From Dermacentor variabilis (lineage: Eukaryota; Arthropoda; Arachnida; Ixodida; Ixodidae): a DNA stretch of 64,000 nucleotides. Within the stretch, counting starts at the first letter, position 1, and every line of letters starts with the position of its first letter. The stretch covers positions 240,676,584-240,740,583 of the forward strand of contig NC_134570.1 of the NCBI RefSeq assembly GCF_050947875.1, in the 5' to 3' direction. The translations under genes and the position numbers were made by a program. The notes beneath the pieces were generated by a model. It saw nothing but the letters and a program-made list of their open reading frames with translations. It ran no database searches and had not been told where the DNA came from. Below, in pieces: positions 43,101 through 51,262 of the stretch.

Positions 43101-43724
43101 CAGATTCGACCACATGGCTGAGCCAGCGTTTTTAACAAAGGCGAGATCCGGGACAGAGTCCCTGGTCGAGGAGGTGCCCCGTCTGGTGGGAAAGGCTGGG
43201 TCCGTCAATAGAGAGAGTCCCGCATCTCCCGCCTCCTGCCACAGGCTTCTGCCCTTGACCGTGTCGTGCGTGTAGTTCCACGCGTGAAAGGGGGCGTTGA
43301 AATCGCCGGCCACAACCAGTGGAGAGTTTCGGGCGAGTTTCGTCGCCCTAGTGATGATGGTTTTGAAACGTTGTCTGTGATCGCTCGGGCTGCTATATAG
43401 GTTAAGTATAAAAATACTAGAGATGTTGGATTGGCTTGGGATGACTTCTACTAGGGAGGTCTCCGTCTTGCTAGGCCGGACCCCTAGATCGTGTGCGACG
43501 AAGGTGAACTTGCTGCTGATTAATGTGCAGATTCCTCTGCCGTCCCCACGGAGAGCAAGAGCTTTGTATCCCTGGAGTGAAACCTGATCAGTCATCGTTT
43601 CTTGTAATAATATAACATGTGGCTTTTCTGTGTGAGTGCGAACAAACTGCTGCAGGGTGCATCTTTTATGGCTGAGTCCCCTGCAGTTCCACTGCCAAAT
43701 CCTAAATTGGGTGTGTGGCGCCAT
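40110..43724 (-). CDS. LINE E ORF2: APE endonuclease, RT, RNase H
   Basis: A 1204-residue open frame starting at ATG (MAPHTQFRIWQWNCRG). The APE domain is at about 8-235 (WNCRGL, LLQETM, VAGDFNAP, SVPDLAFV, GSDHYIT). The RT at about 440-720 has GRSAPGPDHINN, NLRPISLTSCVGK, GLDLEKAFDNI, RRGTPQGSVISPLLF and TIYADDITVW. A type-I RNase H region at about 910-1050 shows CFVDAAQ, SSHAAEQVAIALAL, FSDSRAAIRAF and WFPAHMG. The C-terminal CRHCND...LDHMLWRC is a zinc motif. RNase H downstream of RT marks I-clade and related LINEs. No stop or frameshift is seen, so the enzyme could still act in trans even though the element is 5'-truncated. Confidence 0.92.
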   Translation of the reverse strand: MAPHTQFRIWQWNCRGLSHKRCTLQQFVRTHTEKPHVILLQETMTDQVSLQGYKALALRGDGRGICTLISSKFTFVAHDLGVRPSKTETSLVEVIPSQSNISSIFILNLYSSPSDHRQRFKTIITRATKLARNSPLVVAGDFNAPFHAWNYTHDTVKGRSLWQEAGDAGLSLLTDPAFPTRRGTSSTRDSVPDLAFVKNAGSAMWSNLLIDLGSDHYITVTSLQVEQKRKKAFSVPDWDKFREIRKARAARGEKPESLVQWCALIVQDVCSTTKTIETDLQTDKMDSRLAHLLEAKQSLLERWKSQRLNRKLRKKIAEINKQIDEHCQALSRQQWDDICNSIDGQMRTGGKWNLLKHLLDDSGTKSNQRSVLAKALHEAKKSSSEKDMLEMLAKKYLPLKTVADEAAYPVYKGKPNSALDEPFKISEIRRVLHDLNGRSAPGPDHINNKALRNLEDASIEFLTDEINRIWEQGIVPEEWKLAKVILIPKPGKPPSLDNLRPISLTSCVGKVAEHAIHNRIAEYIETNDLFPHNMIGFRPGLSTQDAMKLIKIQILERCTRDTRAILGLDLEKAFDNIRHEFVLDAISKLNLGSSFHAFVGSFLNKRCAILKAGDLESEKMELSRRGTPQGSVISPLLFNIAMVDLSRYLGKVQGIGHTIYADDITVWCAGGSDGQVEAALQEAVDTTERFLTDTGLRCSPKKSELLLYSPSRKGRKPQNWKPPSEIDINLYTNCGDPIPKVASIRILGMTLEGAGSNNITIQKLAKKTDSVIGLIRRVANRRRGLSEENLLRLVHAFLLCHFTYVAAMHVWKRAERDKLNAMIRRGIKSALGLPNYTRTDRLLQLGIHNTLEEIAEAQERAQILRLSGTRAGRRLLTEMGVPPATVEDAYQGLPKEQRDNIIISPAPRNMHPQRNVERRKARAVALLRRATELPGGSCFVDAAQYANSNNFTVVSINHRGSTVNAASVRSTSSHAAEQVAIALALLDDGHANIFSDSRAAIRAFSVGAVCKEACRILEGKSIATHTLTWFPAHMGSIMGGPTNLNELAHSKARGLAFRDHGELQRRPAVVENRDQPTTYNEIAQHFYLGRRDFPLPHKKLNRAQALTLRLLQTGSYPNPALFHKIYPDTYATSSCRHCNDIASLDHMLWRCPSLRGTEQINVDKWLSAIKSPDAGAQLWAVQRAHDAAVGQGLTVPTWERPAAR

Positions 43725-43986
43725 CCTTGCTGTATAGAGTGCCTTCCGGCGTTGCTACTAGGGTCTCGAGGGAGATGGTTCTATTAATCGGTCCGGGCAT
43801 GTGCAGTGGTGGCGGCGTAGGTACCAACGTGGCATCCGTGAAGTAAACGGGACGTACGTGGGTCGACGTCCTGATGTCCATTTCCTGCACCTTGGACTCT
43901 ATCTCTGGCATTCTGTTTTCTAAGCATTGAATTTTGACATTTTGCGCATCTAACTTCTGATCCACTACCAAGAGTCGCTGATCCAC
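43702..43986 (-). pseudogene. LINE E ORF1, C-terminal remnant
   Basis: A 94-codon frame with a coiled-coil-like start (LDAQNVKIQCLENRMPEIES) and a proline-rich end. It overlaps the beginning of ORF2 by about 20 bases in another frame. The gag-like zinc knuckles usual for I-clade ORF1 are missing because the element is truncated near 44.0 kb. Confidence 0.5.
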
Positions 43987-44075
43987 TGCAGATAGTCGCC
44001 TTGCCGTTTTTCATTCAGCGACCGTTTTAAAAGGGCAGCGGAGCGGCGTTTGTCACCTTCTGCTGCTGAGCTACC

Positions 44076-45145
44076 AAGGTATGTCAGCTACATCGATTTC
44101 TTTTTTAATTCGTTTGGGTACTGAAATATGTTTTCTTCACAGGTGCCAGCATGCCTAGACTGTGGGAGAAGCCGTACGCGCGAAAGAGAGCGTCGCTGGA
44201 AACAAAGACGATATTCGAGGACTTCGGATCTCGCACCGGCAGCCAGCAGTCAACGGCTCGAGAATTCCCAAGTCTAGAACTGTGCAGTGGCGCATATACG
44301 CCGCACACATGCATTAACATGTGCGGTCGTGCTGTCCCTGCGAACATTTGTACGCCTTGTGATGCTGGCCGGTGCACCGAGGCCACATCGGAAGTTCAGG
44401 ACGGTGGTTGTGACAGTACGCGCACTAAGGACAATGTGCCTTGCTTCCCTGATGGATCGACTCTACAATTCACTTCGCTGTGAGAACGGAACATGATCCC
44501 TTAGGAGAGGTGTACGCGCAAGTCAATGCGGGTTCTCTGGTAAGCAGGACCCCGGAGCCTACATTTGCTTTAGCTACCGCGGACTCTTCATCGGCGCCCT
44601 TTGATTTTGCTGAAAAACTGTGCATTTGGGCCATTAAGGAAAATGTTGGGCATAAAGCGGTCACATATGTGCTAAAGATGCTCAAGACAAGTAGCTTTGA
44701 CCCCTCATCTCTCCCAAGTAACGCTCGCACTTTGCTCTCCATGCCCAGGGGTACACAATGTGCACCTGCTTTAACTGCAATGGCTCGTGAGCAAAAAACA
44801 CTTTTGCTTGCAGTGCTTACTAGAAAATGCCTTGTCGGAAACATGTTTTAAGGGCAGCCATGTTTCTTTGTTATTTAACATTAACGGACTGCCAGTTTCA
44901 AAGAGTTATACCATGCAGTTATGGTGCGCATGGCAGAGTTCCCCCTTTGTAGTCGGCATTTTTGCTGGCCCATCAAAACCCGTTTCAGCAAATGATTTTC
45001 TGAACCCTCGTGTCACTGAGCTACAACAGCTTCTTTCGAATAGAATGGTTTTTGAGCAGTGAGTAATTGAGGTTTCGTCAGCATGTTTTGTTTTACGTGC
45101 ACCAGCACAGTCGTTTGTTTTTCGAATTAAAGGACACACTGGGTA
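44076..45145 (+). pseudogene. broken multicopy (transposon-like) gene, 5' half
   Basis: A spliced-looking start (donor AAG/GTATGT near 44075, acceptor TTCTTCACAG at about 44143) precedes an ATG at 44151. Several frames then encode one protein: DFAEKLCIWAIKENVGHKAV, PSNARTLLSMPRG, INGLPVSKSYTMQLW, PFVVGIFAGPSKP, LQQLLSNRMVFEQ and, after a stop, CFVLRAPAQSFVFRIKGHTGY. I recognise this as a protein family multiplied in ticks and cnidarians and thought to be transposon-derived. I cannot name it firmly. At least three frameshifts or stops are present. The 3' half resumes at 48743 after a 3.6-kb transposon. Confidence 0.55.
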
Positions 45146-45280
45146 TACATAACTTTCACGTGACGTCACCTCCGTCGTCTGCACCGACCGCCCGCCATTG
45201 CTCGGTACCACGTTTGGATCGCTTGCTCTTTGCCTGTGAAGTACAACGAGTCTGTGACAGGCGTGTACCACGGTTGAAGC

Positions 45281-45736
45281 GTGGCGGTGCTAAGAGGAAA
45301 GTGTTCGGAGTTTTGCCCTGCGTACTACGAAGGTCTTGTCGGCGCTACGCGGGCACGATACGAGACGAAGACCAAACTCTGCGACGGCGTGGACCCTTAC
45401 ACACAGAGAGTCGGCGCGGATGCGACTGCAGATGTGGAGCTGCTGCCAGCTACAACGCAGGTGGACATAATCAATTACCTGGTTTTGTCAACCAGCTACG
45501 TCACCTTGCAGCAGATGAAGGTGTATAAATCGCTGGATGCGCACAACTACTTCACCAGCGGCTGGGCGCGGAACATTGCAGCAATGCGGCTCCAGTCGGA
45601 GCGCGTCATCGTACTCGGCGAGGTAAGGCAACAGCGAATGAAAACACATTTTTGTGCACGAGGAAGCGTAGACGACAGCGAAATATCTCGTTTGGACTTT
45701 ATTGTCAACGTACAGGAATCAGAAAATGGACTATGA
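45281..45736 (+). pseudogene. YqaJ-partner gene fragment of the transposon
   Basis: Encodes KLCDGVDPYTQRV, VDIINYLVLSTSYVTLQQMK and YKSLDAHNYFTSGWA, the conserved N-terminal block of the second protein of ISL2EU-type transposons. In complete members this is followed by a zinc-binding segment and a YqaJ-type nuclease domain. A GAG/GTAAGG donor sits at 45622, but the reading also stays open to 45736. No later exon with nuclease motifs is seen before the transposase gene, so the partner is truncated. The frame opens with GTG at 45281; the true start may lie upstream. Function in complete elements is not settled. Confidence 0.6.
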
Positions 45737-46061
45737 AAAGAGAAGCTGTGTCACAAGTAAACTACAGGGAGAATATGCACATGTTGCGACCACGCACTGC
45801 AGATCAGATTCAGCACATATCTACAAGCACATGTTTGTTCGAAGATGCATGTGTGTAGGCACACACCAAGTGCTTGAGTGAATACTTGTGCGAATGTAAA
45901 AGCACTTGTGAAAAGTTCATACTTGTAAAAGAATGCCTTGAGTAAAACTTTGCAAACTGTCTACTGTGCAACATGCAGTTATTTACAATGCAATGGGAGA
46001 ACAATGGAAGCAATTACTCAGTGAAATCACAAATGAAAATGTGCCATCAGCAAAGAATGGC

Positions 46062-46575
46062 AATGGGGGTCAGGAGACACGGATGGGAGCGAGACAACAA
46101 GGATGAGCACTAACTTTCAACTGGGTATTTATTCCCAGAAAAACATGTATTTGTAGGTCCGCACACCGATACGGCCCAATCAACACACATGAAAACCAGC
46201 CGCTTCCAGGAACGCAAATTTGCTTGTCGTCAGAGCAACCGAAGGGGAACTAATGCAGGTATCAGCGGCCCTCGCTATCAATGCAGCTTCAACACATCTC
46301 ATATAACTTCATCTACATTCCTATACAAAACAGAGCACTCTTAAACAACGGTTTACACCCACAATCACCGCAATGCACAGACACATGACCATCCCTACAT
46401 CGGTTCAATTTTTGGTTATGTTATTTTAACTTATCATTCAGGCATCTCTCCGACTGCCCAATGTAAACCTTCCCACACGATATGGCAAGGCGATGCACCA
46501 CATTCTTTGTGCTATGACCCCCATTGCTGTACGTAACCAACTAGCCCAAGCCCATACAACCATACTTGTAAACAG
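46062..46575 (-). pseudogene. Penelope-like GIY-YIG endonuclease fragment
   Basis: On the minus strand the reading gives NVVHRLAISCGKVYIGQSER, then CLNDKLK, a stop, and RCRDGHVSVHCGDCGC. This is the GIY-YIG nuclease core at the C-terminus of Penelope-like retroelements (KVYIGQ; following Arg and zinc-like CxxCxC). It has stops and decays toward 46062, where a Penelope-like 3' end with a CCCAGTTGAAAGTTAG segment lies. It lies within the transposon, between the YqaJ fragment and the transposase 3' end. Confidence 0.7.
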
Positions 46576-46596
46576 CAAGAATGTCCGCAAGGCTGT

Positions 46597-48609
46597 TCAC
46601 GAGGGCAGTTTTGGATTTGCAGGAACTACCGGTGGACAAAGGTTGATGAGGGCACAGCAAACTGTTACAATCTTATCAAGTGGTGTGAATGCGTGTCCTG
46701 CCTTGCTAGCCACGTAGTGAATTGGCTGGACTGCTTTCATTATCAAATATTTGTTCCGCACAAGCCCTATCACCCGTTCTACATGAATGCGAACATTGGC
46801 CAGTTTTCTCGTGTTTTCTACATCCAGCACAGTAAGTTGTTTCTGGCCTCTAGTGAAAGCAGGGATATGGAGTTTAGCACAGTACAACCCTAAAGTGTCT
46901 GCAATGTCAAAACCTCTGTCAGCTGAAACAACATCCCCTTGTGACAAATATTCCAAAATGGCACAATGTTCGGTTATGTGCTTATCACTAGCTCTGCCTC
47001 CCCAACCTTCAGAAATGTATGTAATTACACCTTGTGGACAGATGCCAATTAAAAACTTGGCAGTGTTGCTGTTCTTATAGTTTGACCAAGTCTCGCTTCT
47101 TGGCTGCAAGGATGATGGTCTTTCAATTCTGATCTCAAAGCAGTCAATTATGACTGCCACTTTTGAGCCAAATGATTCAAAAAACGCTTGTGGCATTGTC
47201 CTTTGTATATCATTTCGTGACGGCCACACAATTTGTGACCTCAGCCTTGAAAAGGCAGCATCCAGCCACTTCTCAAAAATTCTGCTAACGGTAGCACATG
47301 AAATGTGAAACCTGTAGGCAAGATCCTGGTGCGGAAAGTTGAACTTAAGTTTCATTAAGAAAATAATGAACTCTTGAAACTTTGGCAACCCATTTTGCGG
47401 CGTATGTTTTACAGCCGACTCGACCAGTTGGAATATAGCATGCAAGACCGAATAGTTTATCATTCCCGAGTAAAAGGCAACTTTGGCGTCATCTTGACGC
47501 AGAGATTCTTCCGTAACTTCAAGCAATTCTTTTTGCTTTTTTAAGGTGCACAATTCACAAGTAAGTCTCTTGTTGTCTGCCTTAAGTGCTTGGATGTTGT
47601 GCCCCGTTAAATCTGTCTGCACACCAATATCACCTGTAAAAGAAGAAAAAAATGTAAACCAAATTTCAAGTGATTCACAGTAGGCAGTATCACAAAATTT
47701 TGTTACAAACTTACGTCTGCGTGGTTCTGAGTCCACAGTAGAAACTGGAAGCTCCATTCGACATTCTGCCTCATTTTCCGAGCTTGCACCGCTTTCGGGA
47801 AACTCGATACCCGCGGGAGACTGTTGCGCTGCTACGCTGGCTTCGACAGCATCCTTTTCTTTCTTTTTTTGGCTGCACTTCTTCGATCGCTGGAACCTCA
47901 CTTCGTTGGTCAAAGGCCTTTCACTTCCGTAACCCAGATGCTGCATTGGTGCCCAGTCAGGGTTTGCCTCATCCATCAACTTGGAAGGCTTGCCTGCAAA
48001 TATTTAGAGCCATCGCGAAGCCTCCCAATGTAATGATCACATAGGGTGGCGAGACTTCGAGCTGCCGACACGAAAGCACCCATGTTTTTACACGGCACAT
48101 CACGATGTTGCACAGGCAGCGTTTTAAGAATGAGCAGAAAAAGTGAGCAGCGTACGTAAACGACAGTCAAGAACTGCTGGCGTGCAGCGAAAAAAGCGAA
48201 ATTCGTACGTAAACAGCAATCAGGAATTCCTGGCGTGCAGCGTGCAGTATACAGAAGCGAGCGAAAGATCCGCGTACGTAAACAGTGGACAAGATCTACT
48301 GCGTGCGTGCATCGCAATCAGCGGCATGGCTTGCCTATACCGGGGTGTAGATGCATGCGGGTGTGCCTTTTCCTTACCTGTGATGAAGTGGCGACCGCAG
48401 ACACGGACGTTTTCAAGGTTCTTCAAGTCGCTCCTATTAATACGAGCAAGCCAGAGGCTCCTGCGCTTTTCGGAGAGAATCCTCGTTCTCTCACACTGCC
48501 GAGTTATTATTTTAGGCAAACTGTGTAATCCTACGCTCGAGCCAGTGCAGCTGGGCCTCTTAGCACTCTTGCTTCTTGTTCGGCAACCATATATTGCGCA
48601 TATAGGCAT
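46597..48609 (-). CDS. THAP-DDE transposase, three exons
   Basis: Cut-and-paste transposase, complement of join(46597-47633, 47715-47993, 48378-48609), 515 residues. Exon 1 gives a THAP zinc finger: Cys4-x4-Cys9, then Cys71-x2-His74 in VCGRHFITG. The donor CAG/GTAAGG joins acceptor TTTGCAG to make HFITGKPSKLMDEANPDWAP, the usual THAP-to-linker sequence of these proteins. The second intron (81 bp, GTAAGT...TTTTACAG) is itself open, so unspliced RNA would also read through. A leucine-rich coiled stretch and an HTH (LAYRFHISCATVSRIFEKW) precede a Tnp_4-type DDE domain. Its catalytic residues are Asp334 (IIDCFE), Asp409 (SADRGFD) and Glu456 (HVERVIG). All catalytic residues are present and no stop interrupts it. 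It could instead be a domesticated copy, but inverted repeats flank it. Confidence 0.8.
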
Positions 48610-48742
48610 TATTTCGAATAAAGCAAGGACTACGGAAAGACGCAAACACAGTCGTCCGTACGGCTGCCGGTTCGGTTGGTACTCAGCAATGGCGGACGCG
48701 GTCACGGAAGCTGCCGGAAGTGACGTGCGTGCAAGTTATGTA

Positions 48743-49165
48743 TTCTGCGTGTCCAAATGCACAGTAGAGGGCACATACAGGAGCAGCCGACTCTGCTTTG
48801 CAACAAGATCCTCCACTTTGCGCGCTGATGATTCATTCAGGCGTCTGATTGACCCTGACCATCACCTAGGCACCTCAGTCTTGACGCTGCTTCCCATAGA
48901 CTGCATTGCCTCTGCACCCCATGACTAGATGCACCTTTTTTGCCTGGGCATTATAAAAAAGTTGCTTAGTGCTTGGTTAGGTGGTCGTTTACAGGTCAGT
49001 CTCGGACCTACAGAGTGCGGACAGTTGTCTGACTTTCTTTCTTTAGCATCGTATGTACCTAAAGAATTTTCTCACAAACCTATAAGTGTAGCAGAGGCTG
49101 AGCGTTGGAGCGTAGTCAAGATTAATTCCTTCATGTCATTTCTGTTGCTTTCGCAGCTTAATTAT
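48743..49165 (+). pseudogene. broken multicopy gene, 3' half
   Basis: Continues the gene split at 45145: CVSKCTVEGTYR (the cysteine pair following GHTGY), LRADDSFRRLIDPDHHLGTS and LLPIDCIASAPHD. A stop follows, then MHLFCLGIIKKLLSAWLGGRL and FLSLASYVPKEFSHKPISVAEAERWSVVKINSF. The D-x-MHL-CLG-KKLL motif is the best conserved part of the family. The frame is lost after 49155. Downstream, AATAAA at 49383 may be its former polyadenylation signal. It cannot produce a full protein. Confidence 0.55.
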
Positions 49166-49439
49166 GCTAATTGATGTCTTTTTGCTCTTTTTTTTTATTC
49201 CATGCTGCAAACTCAAATGACCAAGCAGGGTGGGCAATAATAATTTTTGTTCTGCTGTTCTCTAGCTTCTGTTGTGCTATTAGAATTTCAAATTTTCTTT
49301 TTTATCAGTGTATTTATTTGTTCTTTGAACAGTATGCATATATCTGCTTTTTGGTCTTTATATGTATATGTATAAGGTGACAATAAAAGTTTAATTGTAT
49401 TTGGAAGTTGGTGTAGGTTCATTTCTTGTTTATTTAAAA

Positions 49440-49680
49440 CAAGAATGCATTCAAGCACTCGACCAATGTAATATATATAATGGTCGGGTGCTTGAATGTG
49501 TCCCGGCCACTACTGTTGCTTCAAGGTATGTGTATATCTGGAATATCCCCGGATACACACACACCTATATATATATATATATATACGCAGGAAAGAGACG
49601 ACGAACTTTTTGGGAGACTTCTTTTTCTTACTTAACGTTTTCGGCTGGTGGACCAGCCTTCGTCAGAGTACAGTAATATA
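49440..49680. repeat. palindrome and Penelope-like tail with (TA)n
   Basis: ATTCAAGCACTCGACCAATG at 49447 is mirrored by CATTGTC-like sequence to 49497. A (TA)n tract lies at about 49568-49590. Next comes ACGTTTTCGGCTGGTGGACCAGCCTTCGTC (49636-49665), with a GGCTGG/CCAGCC inverted repeat of the kind found at Penelope-like ends. A second short (TA)n run closes it. The family link is inferred. Confidence 0.4.
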
Positions 49681-49880
49681 TATATATATCCTGAACGTCC
49701 CCTGAATATCCATGCTGTATGTCCGCGTCGGACGTACTACGGACGCCAAAGCGATTACCTTTGGATTTCCCAGGGACGTCCCTCGGACGTACGTCGGACA
49801 TTCATGGATATCCCACGGACATCCCGAATATCCAGAAAGGACGTCCGTCGGACGTTGCCCGGATATCCGTGGTTACTTGG
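49681..49880. repeat. cluster of GGACGTCC / GGATATCC-like motifs
   Basis: About 200 bp filled with variants of two palindromic octamers: GGACGTCC/CGGACGT (for example near 49727, 49774, 49784, 49838, 49848) and GGATATCC/GAATATCC (near 49696, 49805, 49826, 49858). Spacing is irregular. The right edge coincides with the truncation of the gypsy integrase frame. No coding function. Confidence 0.65.
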
Positions 49881-49882
49881 GA

Positions 49883-51112
49883 CTGCCGACAGAAAGCTGC
49901 GGCCACGGTCAGTGAGTAATTGGCGCGGGGCACCGTGCACTAAAATGATGTCATAGAGCAGAAAGTCAGCAACGTCAGTAGCACAACTTGTCGGGAGGGC
50001 TCTGGTGATTGAGTACCGCGTAGCATAATCAGTAGCGACGGCGACCCATTTATTTCCGGAGCCCGAGAGAGGGAACGTTCCAAGAAGGTCTAGACCAACA
50101 CTGAAAAAGGGTTCCGGTGGGATGTCGATCGGCTGAAGACATCCAGCTGGAGGTGTGGAGGGCTTCTTCCGGCGCTGACAGGGCTCACAAGCGGCAACGT
50201 AGCGCCGCACGGAGCGAGCGAGACCCGGCCAAAAGAAGCGACGGCGTACACGGTCGTATGTGCGCGAGACGCCCAAGTGTCCAGCCACGGGAGCGTCGTG
50301 AAGTTGTTGGAGGACAGTCGACCGCAAGTGGGATGGAATTACGAGCAGAAGGTCACGGCCGTGTGGATCGAGATTGCGGCGGTATAGTGTCCCTTCCTTA
50401 AGGAGAAACATCCGGAGAGAGGCGTCGCCAGGCGTTGACTCCAGATGGTCGGTGAGGGCTCGTAAGGAAGGATCGCAGCGTTGCTCATTGCCGATTTCGA
50501 GCAACTTGGACATGGAGAAAACACAAGTGATGGTGTCCGCATCAGCCGGGTCGTCGACGGGGTAGCGGGACAAACAATCGGCATCCTGGTGCAAGCGTCC
50601 CGTCTTGTATACCACGGAGAAGGTATATTCTTGCAGGCGTAACGCCCAGCGAGCGAGTCGTCCCGTGGGGTCCTTGAGCGAGGATAGCCAGCAGAGCGCG
50701 TGGTGATCAGTGATGACACAGAAGGGGCGTCCGTACAAGTATGGGCGAAACTTGGCAACAGCCCACACAAGAGCGAGGCACTCGCGCTCTGTGATGGAAT
50801 AATTGCGCTCGGCGGGCGATAGAAGTCGGCTGGCATAGGCTATAACGCGATCCTGTCCACGCTGGTGTTGTGCTAATACTGCTCCTATGCCGTGACCACT
50901 GGCATCAGTTCGAACTTCCGTTGAAGCAGACGGGTCAAAATGGGCCAGAATTGGAGGCGTGGTAAGGAGAGTAGTGAGCTGCGAAAAAGATGCGGCATGG
51001 TCAGGTCCCCAAGAAAATAGGGAGTCTTTCTTCAAGAGGTCGGTAAGGGGACGGGCGATGGTCGCAAAATCCTTCACAAAGCGTCGGAAATATGAGCACA
51101 GCCCTACGAACA
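49883..51112 (-). pseudogene. gypsy pol fragment (RT end, RNase H, integrase)
   Basis: One open minus-strand frame covering the end of RT (GLCSYFRRFVKDFATIARPL), RNase H (TDASGHGIGAVLAQ, YSITERECLALVWAV, VITDHHALCWL), the integrase zinc region (HDAPVAGHLG ... CEPCQ) and two integrase catalytic aspartates (VGLDLLGTF, LLTDRGRSFLS). It stops before the catalytic Glu because a palindromic-motif cluster replaces the rest. On the other side it starts abruptly at about 51112, so both ends are truncations and no LTR remains. The open frame over 1.2 kb shows a much younger copy than the one at 1.9-7.1 kb. Confidence 0.85.
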
Positions 51113-51224
51113 TATCATCCATGTTGGATGATATGATTTTCCTATGGTACACTTTATTTTCCAGTTCCTGTGAAGATCGTATCAATGAGGTTCTACTGTA
51201 TTTCAGTTTTTAATTTATTTCTCA

Positions 51225-51262
51225 TTAACCCTTTATTGACAATTGTTGCCTACAGGCAACAT
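51225..51262 (+). repeat. possible piggyBac-like terminus
   Basis: TTAA followed directly by CCCTTTATTGAC and a 16-bp hairpin GTTGCCTACAGGCAAC at 51245-51260. TTAA target and a CCCTTT-type start fit piggyBac-like ends. No matching opposite end (AAGGGTTAA) was found within the following kilobases, so this is a single remnant end at most. Confidence 0.3.

Larger units (their letters stand above)
40027..44015 (-). mobile_element. I-clade-like LINE E, 5'-truncated
   Basis: A minus-strand non-LTR element running from ORF1 remains near 44.0 kb to a (TTGGA)n tail at about 40028-40045, preceded by a CATCCATCCATCC tract in the 3' UTR. It carries an APE-RT-RNase H polyprotein. The 5' end is cut inside ORF1. 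A precise target duplication was not identified. It lies just upstream of the broken multicopy gene at 44.15 kb. Confidence 0.88.
45146..48742. mobile_element. ISL2EU/Harbinger-like DNA transposon
   Basis: A 3.6-kb element bounded by inverted repeats. TACATAACTT at 45146 is the inverse of AAGTTATGTA ending at 48742, and similarity continues about 75 bp inward (both sides share CACGTCAC-type sequence and CCGCCATTGCTNNGTACC). It contains a minus-strand THAP-DDE transposase and a plus-strand fragment of a YqaJ-type partner gene, the gene pair known from ISL2EU elements. A TA target duplication is possible but not certain. It sits inside the reading frame of the 44.1/48.8-kb gene, right after the GHTGY codons. 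Confidence 0.8.

Noticed and set aside
49171..49380. Short hydrophobic ORF as a membrane protein
   Set aside because: T-rich sequence following a decayed gene; no start context, splice signal or conservation cue.
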